Assembly (NCBI RefSeq): GCF_013009345.1
Contig: NZ_JABELE010000024.1
Span: 1-37,445 of the forward strand
Length of the DNA stretch: 37,445 bases
From: Acinetobacter geminorum
Lineage (GTDB): Bacteria > Pseudomonadota > Gammaproteobacteria > Pseudomonadales > Moraxellaceae
Reading direction: 5' to 3'
Part shown: positions 17,719 through 26,417 of the stretch, one piece after another
Layout: the number at the start of each line of letters is the position of its first letter
How positions within the stretch are numbered: the stretch's first letter is position 1
Position numbers and translations under genes: made by a program
The notes under the pieces: model-generated
Database searches by the model: none
Told to the model about the DNA's origin: nothing
Seen by the model: only the letters and a program-made list of their open reading frames with translations

Positions 17719-18036
17719 TCAAGTAGATAAAGTCATCAAATAAATCCAGAAAATCAAACAGATTACATTTAAACCCAGATAAACATGACTTAAGGTCTTA
17801 ACTTTCTCTTCAAGATTAGGACTTTCCTTTTTCCAGAGTAAATAACTATTTTGTATGAATACGACAGGAATTAACACACATGCGAACAAAACCGACAAGC
17901 TCATAAACGCAGTCATAAAGAAGTCTTCATGATATTCCTGTCCATAAATAATCAACATTGCCAGCGTGGGTGAACCGCCAATAGCAAATAAAAAAGAATA
18001 AAAAATTGTTTTTGAAATAGTTGGTTGCAGCTTCAT
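17719..18036 (-). CDS. Small membrane protein, 105 aa, unknown
   Basis: Three hydrophobic helices are visible: about 9-28 (IFYSFLFAIGGSPTLAMLIIYG), 38-60 (FMTAFMSLSVLFACVLIPVVFI) and 85-103 (VYLGLNVICLIFWIYLMTL), with a charged loop (WKKESPNLEEKVK) before the last. I recognise no family. It lies between purA downstream and the M48 gene, on the same strand as both, and purA has its own terminator ahead of it. Function unknown. Confidence 0.65.
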   Translation of the reverse strand: MKLQPTISKTIFYSFLFAIGGSPTLAMLIIYGQEYHEDFFMTAFMSLSVLFACVLIPVVFIQNSYLLWKKESPNLEEKVKTLSHVYLGLNVICLIFWIYLMTLST

Positions 18037-18116
18037 CCTGAGCCCATCCTTCCTTATCTATATATAACGTTTTAATCTGAATCTAATAAAACGAAAACTG
18101 CACTTTAGTCGGGTAT

Positions 18117-18145
18117 AAAAAAGCCCCCTTTCAGGAGGCCTTTTT
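18117..18145 (-). terminator. Intrinsic terminator of hisZ-purA
   Basis: On the minus strand a 13-bp stem including two G-U pairs (18133-18145 with 18117-18129), 3-nt loop, followed by a T-rich run. It lies 13 nt after the purA stop. Confidence 0.85.
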
Positions 18146-18157
18146 AATCTTTGCTAA

Positions 18158-19477
18158 TTAAGCAGAGAATGGATGACGTAAAACAATTGTTTCTGCACGG
18201 TCTGGACCAGTTGAAACGATATCAATCGGACATTCGATTAATTGTTCAATACGCTTAACATAAGCTAAAGCATTTGCTGGTAATTGATCGATACTCGTTA
18301 AACCAACAGTCGACTCGCTCCAACCAGGCATAGTTTCATAGATTGGCTTCAAGCATTCGAAAGAAACTGCATCTGAAGAACCTACACAACCTGAATCTGT
18401 ATTTTCATAACCCACACAGATTTTTACTTCTTCCAAACCATCTAAAACGTCAAGTTTAGTTAAGCAAATACCTGAAAGTGAGTTTACATCTACAGAACGG
18501 CGAAGAATTTCAGCATCAAACCAACCACAACGACGTTGACGGCCAGTAGAAGCACCAAATTCATGGCCAACTGTACCTAGGTGTTTACCAATTGGATCAC
18601 CAGAATCAGCAGCGGCATCGTAAACCAATTCAGTTGGGAATGGACCAGCACCTACACGTGTTGTATAAGCCTTAGTAATACCCAATACATAATCAAGGTG
18701 TAAAGGTCCCATACCTGAACCAGAGCTTACGCCACCAGCAGTTGTATTTGAACTTGTAACATACGGATAAGTACCGTGATCGATATCAAGAAGTGAGCCT
18801 TGAGCTCCTTCAAACATTACCGCCTTACCTTCTTTGCGATAGTCATGCAATACTTTAGTAACATCAATCACTAATGGAGCAAGCACTTCACGCCATTGGT
18901 TGCAAAGAGCCAATACATCTTCAAATTTAACAGCTTCTACACCGTAGAACTGAGTTAACTGGAAGTTATGCAACTCAAGCATTTCTTGGAGTTTTTCTTC
19001 AAGCGCTGCACCACCACGAACAAGGTCAGCAACACGCACTGCACGGCGAGCCACTTTATCTTCGTATGCAGGACCAATACCACGACCTGTAGTACCGATT
19101 TTAGCATTACCACGTTTCTTCTCACGTGCCTGATCAAGTGCAATGTGGTTAGGCAAAATGAGCGGACAGTTTGGAGAAATACGTAGACGTTCTTTAACAG
19201 GAACACCTTCCGCTTCCAAAATTCCCATTTCTTCAATTAACGCGGCTGGTGAAAGTACTACACCATTACCAATTAAGCACAATACGTTTTCACGTAAAAT
19301 GCCTGATGGAATGAGGTGCAATACAGTCTTTTTACCACCTACGACAAGAGTATGACCTGCGTTATGTCCGCCTTGATAACGTACTACCGCAGCCGCTTGA
19401 TCTGTGAGCAGGTCGACGATTTTACCTTTACCTTCGTCGCCCCATTGGGTACCAAGTACCACAACATTTTTGCCCAT
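18158..19477 (-). CDS. purA: Adenylosuccinate synthetase
   Basis: 439 aa, usual length 430. It makes adenylosuccinate from IMP, aspartate and GTP, the first step from IMP to AMP. The GTP/IMP loop GTQWGDEGKGKIVDLL opens the protein, with catalytic Asp in GDEGKGK. The segments GRGIGPAYEDKVARRA, FEGAQGSLLDIDHGTYPYVTSSN and STGRQRRCGWFD are all intact. TGAGG lies 7 nt before the ATG. It follows hisZ by 63 bp, the hisZ-purA order found in many beta- and gammaproteobacteria. Confidence 0.98.
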   Translation of the reverse strand: MGKNVVVLGTQWGDEGKGKIVDLLTDQAAAVVRYQGGHNAGHTLVVGGKKTVLHLIPSGILRENVLCLIGNGVVLSPAALIEEMGILEAEGVPVKERLRISPNCPLILPNHIALDQAREKKRGNAKIGTTGRGIGPAYEDKVARRAVRVADLVRGGAALEEKLQEMLELHNFQLTQFYGVEAVKFEDVLALCNQWREVLAPLVIDVTKVLHDYRKEGKAVMFEGAQGSLLDIDHGTYPYVTSSNTTAGGVSSGSGMGPLHLDYVLGITKAYTTRVGAGPFPTELVYDAAADSGDPIGKHLGTVGHEFGASTGRQRRCGWFDAEILRRSVDVNSLSGICLTKLDVLDGLEEVKICVGYENTDSGCVGSSDAVSFECLKPIYETMPGWSESTVGLTSIDQLPANALAYVKRIEQLIECPIDIVSTGPDRAETIVLRHPFSA

Positions 19478-19540
19478 AATAGCCTCATTACATCATGCTG
19501 TTAAAATTGGAAACCACCAGTAAAAATTTACCGCTGGCGA

Positions 19541-20707
19541 TTAAATCTTTTCAATATTCCATTGCCCATTTTGCGACACGAGTTGATGGGTCGCATATGG
19601 AATAGAACTTAAATCATCATTACCTAACAATTGAACGACACGTAAACCTTGAGCGCGCGCATTCGAAATTGCTGAGAGTAAATCCTGTTCTGAGCCTTTT
19701 GGAGCAACAACAGTTTCGATTTCGGCGAACTGATTTGCACCTAAGGCATATAAATCACAACTAAAGCCAGTAGCAGGACGTGCGCGGCCAAAGTGCTCAC
19801 CAATACCATCATAACGACCACCCTGTGCTAAAGGCGCAGCACGATTCGGTGCATAGACCGCATACATCAAACCAGTGTGATAGTGATAACTACGTAGCTC
19901 TACAACATCAATACCGATATTGAGATTTGGCCAACGGCCTTTAATTTGCGCATGTGTCGTTTTAAGTGCATCTAATGCTGACTTAAATTCAGCATCTTGT
20001 AAGATGTTTGCACTTAAATTCGCCTGTAATGCTTCTAGATCACTAGAATAGCGACCAAGCGCATAGAAATCAGAACCCATATTCAGGTTTTGTGTAAACT
20101 CGGCTAACTCTGGTAACGCTTTTCTTTGATAAAGATCTGAAAGCTCATGCTCTTCATTTTTTGACAGTCCAGCATACTTTACTAAACTGCGAAACAACCC
20201 TACATGGCCTAAATCTAAATGCGCGCCATGTAAAGTGTAGATGTTCTCAATCAACCCCAGCATGACATCGACCATTTCGACATCAGCTTCGATACTGTCG
20301 TGTCCGTATAACTCTGCACCTAATTGTAGGGGTGCACGTGTGGCATTGAAATTTTGTGGTTTAGTATGTAATACAGTCCCTGAATAACAGTAACGTGCAA
20401 CGCCTTCAATTGGTCTTACATGTGCATCGATACGCGCAACTTGTGGCGTCATATCAGCACGAACACCGAGTAAACGGCCTGAGAGCTGATCAATGACCTT
20501 AAAAGTTACTAAATCTAAGTCTTGATTTGATTCTGATAATGAAGACAACGATTCGATGTATTCGATAAATGGTGTATATACCAATTGATAACCTCGTACC
20601 GCGAGGAAATCTAAAGCTTCACGGCGAAGTTTTTCAATGACTTGCGCCTGTTCCGGCAATACATCTGCTACCCCGTCAGGCAGCAACCATGTCTCTGAAA
20701 TGGTCAT
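19541..20707 (-). CDS. hisZ: ATP phosphoribosyltransferase regulatory subunit HisZ
   Basis: 388 aa, a class II aminoacyl-tRNA synthetase-like fold related to HisRS. It pairs with short-form HisG to make and control the first enzyme of histidine synthesis. Visible: LLPDGVADVLPEQAQVIEKLR (motif 1 region), TFKVIDQLSGRLLGVRADMTPQVARID (motif 2 region) and LAQGGRYDGIGEHFGR-ATGFS (motif 3 region). The anticodon-binding domain of HisRS is missing and replaced by a short C-terminal domain, as expected for HisZ. Probably transcribed with purA. A terminator-like hairpin lies in its leader. Confidence 0.96.
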   Translation of the reverse strand: MTISETWLLPDGVADVLPEQAQVIEKLRREALDFLAVRGYQLVYTPFIEYIESLSSLSESNQDLDLVTFKVIDQLSGRLLGVRADMTPQVARIDAHVRPIEGVARYCYSGTVLHTKPQNFNATRAPLQLGAELYGHDSIEADVEMVDVMLGLIENIYTLHGAHLDLGHVGLFRSLVKYAGLSKNEEHELSDLYQRKALPELAEFTQNLNMGSDFYALGRYSSDLEALQANLSANILQDAEFKSALDALKTTHAQIKGRWPNLNIGIDVVELRSYHYHTGLMYAVYAPNRAAPLAQGGRYDGIGEHFGRARPATGFSCDLYALGANQFAEIETVVAPKGSEQDLLSAISNARAQGLRVVQLLGNDDLSSIPYATHQLVSQNGQWNIEKI

Positions 20708-20753
20708 ATTTCAAGCCTAAAATCTGATCAACGTGGAACGACCCCACATAAAA

Positions 20754-20775
20754 AAATCGGGAACACACCCGATTT
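20754..20775 (-). terminator. Terminator hairpin between the Epd-like gene and hisZ
   Basis: On the minus strand an 8-bp stem (20768-20775 with 20754-20761) and 6-nt loop are followed by seven T. It is 208 nt after the dehydrogenase stop and 46 nt before hisZ. A promoter-like TTGTCA/TATCAT pair (complement of about 20811-20816 and 20789-20794) sits directly upstream of it. It may therefore be the dehydrogenase terminator or a leader hairpin of hisZ. I see no gene in 20776-20982. Confidence 0.7.
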
Positions 20776-20982
20776 CTCTTAGTGTAGCATGATACTTTGC
20801 GCCATGCACCTGACAATTTGCATTAATCTTCGTTAATAAACTCTAAAGTCAAAAAGAAGATTTCATAAATTAACAATAATATTCAATATCTTGCCATCAT
20901 TCTCTCATATCATAAGCAAAAGTTCTTCGACCAAAGAATGGGCCAATATCTGAGCTATCCCCTTGTTGCCAGTTAACCAAAC

Positions 20983-22008
20983 TTAACTTTTGAAAGAATC
21001 GCACAAATCCAATAATCGGTTTGCATAGCCCCATTCATTATCATACCAAGCGAATACTTTAGCTTGATGGCCAACAACCATCGTCTGAGTTAAATCAACG
21101 ATGAGTGAATAAGGTGAATGATTAAAATCACTTGAAACTAAAGGCTCATCTGTTACCGACATAATTTCTACATAATCTGTTTGAGAGGCTTTAATTAGTA
21201 TTTCATTAAGGTGATGCACAGTAATTGGAGATTGCGCGATAAAAGTTAAGTCAATTGCAGCTACATTAATAGTCGGTACCCGAATTGAATAACCATCAAT
21301 ACGGTCTTCCATCTTAGGCATAACACGTTTTAATGCACCAAGCGCACTAGACGTGGTCGGGATAATATTTTGCCCTGAAGCTCTAGCACGTCGTAAATCA
21401 CGATGTGCGTGGTCAAGAACTGATTGATCTGCCGTTACCGCATGAATTTCTGTCATAAGTGCGGTTTCAATACCAAAAGCATCATCAATGATTTTGACTA
21501 ATGGAACCAAAGCTTGAGTAGTACACGACACACTCGAAATGATTTGATCAGTCACTTTGACTTCATTGTGGTTCACACCATAAACAATGGCTGCATCGAC
21601 ATGATCAAAAGGTGCTGCCCCAATAATGACCCGCTTCGCCCCTGCTTGTAGATGACGTGTTGCATCCGCATGAGAACGGAACAGTCCTGTACACTCAAGT
21701 ACCACATCAATATCTAAACTAGACCATGGTAAAAGTTCTGGTTGTTTCTGCTTTAAAACCTCAACTTTTAGCGTTCGCTGATTTGACTGAATATTCAAAA
21801 AAACTTTTTCATTTTCAATCAATATATCTACATTTCCATTGAAGCGGCCGTGCGTAGAATCATATTTAAATAAATGCACTAATGTCTGGACATCTGCTAT
21901 ATCGTTAATCGCCACGATTTCAAAATGAAATTGTTTTGGGCTTTCGAACCAGGCGCGTAAAACATTACGTCCAATCCGACCGAACCCATTAATGGCGATA
22001 CGTTGCAT
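20983..22008 (-). CDS. Erythrose-4-phosphate / glyceraldehyde-3-phosphate dehydrogenase family protein (Epd-like)
   Basis: 341 aa, GAPDH fold. N-terminal NAD site INGFGRIGRNVLRAW. The catalytic Cys is in SSVSCTTQALVP and the catalytic His in TEIHAVTADQ. The segment VLDHAHRDLRRARASGQ matches the Epd form (DAYHPDLRRTRAASQ) better than glycolytic GapA (DGPSHKDWRGGRGA). The residue after SCTT is Gln; GapA and Epd both have Asn there. Epd feeds erythrose-4-phosphate into pyridoxal phosphate synthesis; glyceraldehyde-3-phosphate oxidation is the alternative. AAGGATAGGTC precedes the ATG. It diverges from alaS. Confidence 0.8.
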   Translation of the reverse strand: MQRIAINGFGRIGRNVLRAWFESPKQFHFEIVAINDIADVQTLVHLFKYDSTHGRFNGNVDILIENEKVFLNIQSNQRTLKVEVLKQKQPELLPWSSLDIDVVLECTGLFRSHADATRHLQAGAKRVIIGAAPFDHVDAAIVYGVNHNEVKVTDQIISSVSCTTQALVPLVKIIDDAFGIETALMTEIHAVTADQSVLDHAHRDLRRARASGQNIIPTTSSALGALKRVMPKMEDRIDGYSIRVPTINVAAIDLTFIAQSPITVHHLNEILIKASQTDYVEIMSVTDEPLVSSDFNHSPYSLIVDLTQTMVVGHQAKVFAWYDNEWGYANRLLDLCDSFKS

Positions 22009-22277
22009 GACCTATCCTTATCAACAAAACTACAAATTAAAGAAGGCATATAGTAAAGCACGTCAAGGCTAGTTGAATATAGATTTTTAGCCAAATCACA
22101 GTTTTGTAAGATATTCCTTTTAAAATCGTTGGTTCGGTGGGGTTTTTCCGCTACAATTTAGCGTTTTTAAAAAATAAGCCCCGTATCACATGCAAGGTTT
22201 GGCATAAAACAAACAGGCATTGATACATTTAGCCAAATTCGAAAATATGGAGTGACTTGGTTGTGAGTACTCGTTTA

Positions 22278-24914
22278 ATGACATCTGCTGAAATTCGTGA
22301 AGCATTTTTGCGCTACTTTGAAACGCAAGGGCATACACGTATCGCGTCGAGTTCTCTTGTTCCTGCCAACGACCCAACTTTATTATTTACAAATGCTGGG
22401 ATGAACCAGTTTAAAGACTGCTTTTTAGGTCTCGAGAAACGTGACTATGTGCGTGCGACCACATCACAAAAATGTGTACGCGCTGGCGGTAAACACAATG
22501 ACTTAGATAACGTTGGCTACACTGCACGTCACCATACATTCTTTGAAATGTTAGGTAACTTCTCATTCGGTGATTACTTCAAACGTGATGCACTTAAATT
22601 CGCATGGGAATTTTTAACCAGCGAACAATGGCTTGCTTTACCAAAAGATAAACTTTATGCCACGGTTTACCACACCGATGACGAAGCTTACGACATCTGG
22701 AACAAAGAAATCGGTTTAGCACCAGAACGTATTATCCGTATTGGTGATAATAAGGGCGAAAAATACGCATCTGATAACTTCTGGGCAATGGGTGATACTG
22801 GCCCATGTGGTCCATGTTCTGAGATTTTCTTTGACCATGGTGATCACATTTGGGGTGGTTTACCAGGCTCACCTGAAGAAGACGGTGACCGTTTCATTGA
22901 AATCTGGAACAACGTTTTCATGCAGTTTAACCGTACTGCTGATGGCGTGCTTCACCCTCTTCCTGCTCCATCTGTTGATACAGGTATGGGCTTAGAGCGT
23001 ATCTCTGCTGTATTGCAACATGTTAATTCAAACTACGACATTGACCTGTTCCAACACTTATTAAAAGCTGCTGCAAATATTATTGGTATTGAAGACCAAG
23101 GTCAGCCTTCTTTACGTGTTGTTGCAGACCATGCGCGCTCATGCTGTTTCCTCATTGCTGATGGTGTGAACCCAAGCAATGAAGGTCGTGGTTATGTACT
23201 TCGCCGTATTATCCGCCGTGCTGTTCGTCACGGAAATAAACTTGGTGCAACTGGTACGTTCTTCTACAAAATGTTGCAACCTTTAATTGAAGTTATGGGT
23301 GATGCATATCCAGAGCTTGCAGCGCGTAAAGACGTGATTGAAGCAACTTTAATTCGTGAAGAAGAACAGTTTGCTAAAACACTTGAGCAAGGCTTGAAAC
23401 TACTTGAAGGCGAACTTGCTCAATTAAAAGATAAAACGATTCCTGGTGCGACTGTATTTAAACTTTACGACACTTATGGTTTCCCGACAGACTTAACTGC
23501 TGATATTGCACGTGAACGTGACTTTATTATTGATGAAGCTGGTTTTGAAGTAGAAATGGCAGCACAGCGTCAACGTGCTCGTGATGCTGGTAAGTTTGCA
23601 GTTGATTACAACAATATTGTAAAAGTTGAAGGCGAAACTCAGTTTGATGGTTACATCAACACCACTGGTCAAGGTCAAATTGTAGCGATCTATAAAGATG
23701 GCGTCCAAGTTGACGAAGTTTCTGAAGGTGATGAAGCGCTTATCGTTTTAAACCAAACTCCTTTCTATGCTGAAAGTGGTGGTCAGATTGGCGACACTGG
23801 TATCTTCAAAAATGAAACTGGTATTTTTGAAGTTCAAGATACTAAAAAGTCAGGTGGTGCCTTTGTTCATCAAGGTATTGTGACCGTTGGTAGTCTTAAA
23901 GCCGATCAAAATGTTGAAGCGATTGTTAAAGCAGACATTCGTGAAGCAACTGCACGTAACCACTCTGCAACTCACCTATTACATGCTGCCCTTCGTCAAA
24001 TCTTAGGTTCACATGTACAACAAAAAGGTTCTCTAGTTGCAAGCGATATCTTACGTTTCGACTTTGCTAATGACCAACCTGTAACTTTTGAACAGTTACA
24101 ACAAGTTGAACGTTTAGTGAATGCAGAAATTATTGCAAACAGTGCTGTAACAACCGAACTTCTTGATATCGAAGCTGCAAAAGCTAAAGGTGCCATGATG
24201 TTGTTTGGTGAAAAATACGGTGATGAAGTACGTGTACTTTCTATGGGTTCAATTATTGATGAGAAAAACTTCTCAATTGAACTATGTGGTGGTATTCACG
24301 TTAAACGTACAGGTGATATTGGTTTATTCAAAATCACTTCAGAAGGTGGTGTAGCTGCTGGTGTACGCCGTATTGAAGCTGTTACAGGTACTAAAGCGCT
24401 AGATGTAGTACAAAAAACTGATGCTGATATCCAGCACATTAATGGCTTATTAAAAGCACAGAAAGACCAAACTGTTGAGCGTGTACAAGCCAATGTTGAA
24501 TTGGTTTCTGCATTACAAAAACAGATTGAACAGCTCAATCAGAAATTGGCAAACTTCCAAGCGTCAGAATTGATTGATCAGGTACAAACCATTGCTGGTC
24601 GTCAAACGCTTATTACCACTGTTCAAGGCGTAGATGCAAAATCACTTCGCAACTTACATGACAGTGTTAAATCGAAATTAGAGAATGCAGTTATTGTTTT
24701 AGCTGGTGTAGAGGGTGACAAAGTTAGCCTACTTGCTTCAGTTGCATCACAATACACTGCAACTCTAAAAGCAGGTGACATCATCAAACATCTAGCAACC
24801 GAGTTAGATGGTAAAGGTGGTGGTAAACCTGACTTAGCACAAGGTGGCGCGCCACTTAACGAGAAGTTTGGACAAGTTATCGCAGCATTGCCTGCATGGC
24901 TTGAACAAAAATAA
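22278..24914 (+). CDS. alaS: Alanyl-tRNA synthetase
   Basis: 878 aa from this ATG. Charges tRNA-Ala. The class II catalytic core (motif 1 around LVPANDPTLLFTNAGMNQFKD; motif 2 CVRAGGKHNDLDNVG; motif 3 GMGLERISAVLQ) is followed by the editing domain with zinc ligands HSATHLLH and CGGIHV, then a coiled coil (about 720-760) and the C-Ala domain with GKGGGKPDLAQGG. The N-terminus TSAEIREAFLRYFE matches the family. GGAG at 22249-22252 fits better to upstream in-frame TTG (22257) or GTG (22263) starts, which would add seven or five residues. The next gene is phage integrase, where I would expect lysC in this group. Confidence 0.97.
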   Translation: MTSAEIREAFLRYFETQGHTRIASSSLVPANDPTLLFTNAGMNQFKDCFLGLEKRDYVRATTSQKCVRAGGKHNDLDNVGYTARHHTFFEMLGNFSFGDYFKRDALKFAWEFLTSEQWLALPKDKLYATVYHTDDEAYDIWNKEIGLAPERIIRIGDNKGEKYASDNFWAMGDTGPCGPCSEIFFDHGDHIWGGLPGSPEEDGDRFIEIWNNVFMQFNRTADGVLHPLPAPSVDTGMGLERISAVLQHVNSNYDIDLFQHLLKAAANIIGIEDQGQPSLRVVADHARSCCFLIADGVNPSNEGRGYVLRRIIRRAVRHGNKLGATGTFFYKMLQPLIEVMGDAYPELAARKDVIEATLIREEEQFAKTLEQGLKLLEGELAQLKDKTIPGATVFKLYDTYGFPTDLTADIARERDFIIDEAGFEVEMAAQRQRARDAGKFAVDYNNIVKVEGETQFDGYINTTGQGQIVAIYKDGVQVDEVSEGDEALIVLNQTPFYAESGGQIGDTGIFKNETGIFEVQDTKKSGGAFVHQGIVTVGSLKADQNVEAIVKADIREATARNHSATHLLHAALRQILGSHVQQKGSLVASDILRFDFANDQPVTFEQLQQVERLVNAEIIANSAVTTELLDIEAAKAKGAMMLFGEKYGDEVRVLSMGSIIDEKNFSIELCGGIHVKRTGDIGLFKITSEGGVAAGVRRIEAVTGTKALDVVQKTDADIQHINGLLKAQKDQTVERVQANVELVSALQKQIEQLNQKLANFQASELIDQVQTIAGRQTLITTVQGVDAKSLRNLHDSVKSKLENAVIVLAGVEGDKVSLLASVASQYTATLKAGDIIKHLATELDGKGGGKPDLAQGGAPLNEKFGQVIAALPAWLEQK

Positions 24915-24934
24915 GACTTCACTTTTTGTGTAAC

Positions 24935-24960
24935 TGACCCTGAAAAGCCTCTCAGGGTCA
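24935..24960. terminator. Hairpin after alaS, without a T-run; possible prophage junction
   Basis: TGACCCTGA (24935-24943) pairs perfectly with TCAGGGTCA (24952-24960) over an 8-nt loop, 20 nt after the alaS stop. An intrinsic terminator would have a T-run next, but the sequence goes on as TGGCTTATATGG. The missing T-run may mark where prophage DNA begins. Confidence 0.55.
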
Positions 24961-24979
24961 TGGCTTATATGGAACAACT

Positions 24980-25012
24980 ATGGCATTAATCGTTCAAAAG
25001 AATTAATGCCAT
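24980..25012. repeat. 11-bp inverted repeat upstream of the integrase
   Basis: ATGGCATTAAT (24980-24990) and ATTAATGCCAT (25002-25012) are perfect complements around an 11-nt spacer. Could be an att-site core structure, a regulator site, or a weak terminator. Confidence 0.55.
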
Positions 25013-25024
25013 TTAGCCACTCCA

Positions 25025-25104
25025 AGACACACTAAGACAAAAACTACAATAAAAGCCTTATTTCTCAATATTTCCCCCATTTTTAATATAGACACACTAA
25101 GACA
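25025..25104. repeat. Paired 15-bp direct repeats (candidate integrase arm sites)
   Basis: AGACACACTAAGACA occurs exactly at 25025-25039 and again at 25090-25104, 65 bp apart. A partial third copy (TAGGACAG) follows at about 25109. Repeats of this size just ahead of a phage integrase gene are typical of arm-type integrase sites in attP/attL. Confidence 0.6.
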
Positions 25105-25129
25105 TTTTAGGACAGAATAAGCCCTATCA

Positions 25130-25192
25130 ATTATGTACACATACGTGTACATATTCGCACTTATCTCTTACTTGACCAAAATTATGTACACA
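25130..25192. promoter_or_regulatory. TGTACA-type operator cluster at the integrase promoter
   Basis: TATGTACAC (about 25132-25140) and GTGTACATA (25145-25153) form a perfect inverted repeat around ATAC. The half-site TTATGTACACA (25131-25141) recurs at 25182-25192, touching the Shine-Dalgarno AGGTGG of the integrase. Binding here would control integrase expression. Confidence 0.55.
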
Positions 25193-25200
25193 GGTGGACT

Positions 25201-26403
25201 ATGGCTTTAACTGAAGTGTGGCTGAAAGCTAATAACGGCAAGGCACGTGATAAAGTTGAAGAAATAGCAGATCGGGACTCAATGAGTGTCAGGATCTCAC
25301 CTAAAGGGAAAATTGTTTTTCAGCTTCGGTACCGTTTTGCTGGAAAAGCCGAACGCTTAGATCTGGGCACCTACCCTCATATGTCACTCAAAGATGCACG
25401 CATGAAAGCTGGCGAAATGCGGTCGCTTTTAGATAAAGGAATGAACCCTAAAGTTGAGGTTCGTGTACAGCAGCAAAAATATATTGATGCAAGCACATTT
25501 GAAGAGGTTTTTAATGATTGGTATGAAAGTTATTGCCTGAAAAAGAAAACTTCTGCCCAACAAATTAAGAATACCTTTGAACAACATGTAATTCCTGAGG
25601 TTGGCGATTTACCAGTTGACAGAATCACCTTGCAACAATGGTTAGCTTTACTTGAGGAACTAGCTGATGAAGTACCTTCTATTGCAGATCGGGTTTTAAC
25701 GAATGCAAAACAGGTTCTTAAGTGGGCTAAAAAGAGACAGTTACTTGAAGTAAATGTTTTATCCGACATTTATGCCAAGGAAGATTTGGGCATTGAGAGA
25801 AATAGAGGAACCAGATTTCTTTCTGATGAAGAAATCAAAATGGTTTTGATGGCTATTGAAGAATCAAATATTTTGCCTAAAAACAAAATTTTCCTAAAAC
25901 TATGTTTAATGTTTGGTTGTAGAAATGGCGAACTCAGAAAAGCTAAAAAGACAGATTTCGATTTAAAAAGAAAAGTATGGGTTGTTCCTGTAGTAAACAA
26001 TAAGACTGGCAAGAAAACTGGCCGTGAAATTATTCGCCCTATTTTGCCTGAAATGGAGGCATTAATTGTCGAGGCTTTTGAATACAGCACATGTGAGTAC
26101 TTCTTAACTAATGACAGTGAAGCAACCCCTATGAGCCATGGTTCTTCAAATTCATTGCCTGGTTATGTAATGGAACGCCTTAGAAGACATCATGATTATC
26201 ACATGAAACATTGGTCGCTTCATGATCTACGAAGAACTGCTCGTACTAATTTCAGTGCATTTACATCGCGTGATGTTGCACAACTCATGATTGGCCATGT
26301 AATGTCTGGTGAACAAGGCACATATGATTATTATGAGTACCTACCCCAGCAAACTGAAGCATATGCAAAATGGTTAGAAAAAATTAAATTACTTACTAAA
26401 TAA
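25201..26403 (+). CDS. int: Tyrosine-type integrase (P4-like, DUF4102 N-terminus)
   Basis: 400 aa. It catalyses site-specific insertion and excision of the prophage. N-terminal DUF4102-type arm-binding domain (about 1-90; FQLRYRFAGKAERLDLGTYPHMSLKDARMKA), then a SAM-like core-binding domain (about 95-185). The catalytic domain has R in MFGCRNGELRKAKK, H-x-x-R in SLHDLRRTAR, H in MIGHVMSGEQG and the nucleophile Tyr in TYDYYEY. All catalytic residues are intact. AGGTGG lies just before the ATG. It is divergently placed from nothing and reads away from alaS, so attL should be within 24935-25200. Confidence 0.95.
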   Translation: MALTEVWLKANNGKARDKVEEIADRDSMSVRISPKGKIVFQLRYRFAGKAERLDLGTYPHMSLKDARMKAGEMRSLLDKGMNPKVEVRVQQQKYIDASTFEEVFNDWYESYCLKKKTSAQQIKNTFEQHVIPEVGDLPVDRITLQQWLALLEELADEVPSIADRVLTNAKQVLKWAKKRQLLEVNVLSDIYAKEDLGIERNRGTRFLSDEEIKMVLMAIEESNILPKNKIFLKLCLMFGCRNGELRKAKKTDFDLKRKVWVVPVVNNKTGKKTGREIIRPILPEMEALIVEAFEYSTCEYFLTNDSEATPMSHGSSNSLPGYVMERLRRHHDYHMKHWSLHDLRRTARTNFSAFTSRDVAQLMIGHVMSGEQGTYDYYEYLPQQTEAYAKWLEKIKLLTK

Positions 26404-26417
26404 TTGAGAATTAAGAA

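Noticed and set aside
18036..18050. Tiny leader peptide ATGGGCTCAGGATGA before the 105-aa membrane protein
   Set aside because: The frame overlaps the start codon, but the AAGG element is too close to its ATG and more likely serves the main gene.
22257..22277. Longer AlaS N-terminus from TTG 22257 or GTG 22263
   Set aside because: GGAG fits these starts better, but the extra residues have no match to the family N-terminus and ATG 22278 aligns with it. Kept only as an alternative.
24915..25200. tRNA or tmRNA at the prophage junction
   Set aside because: P4-like integrases often use tRNA genes, but no cloverleaf, TTCGA arm or CCA end is seen.
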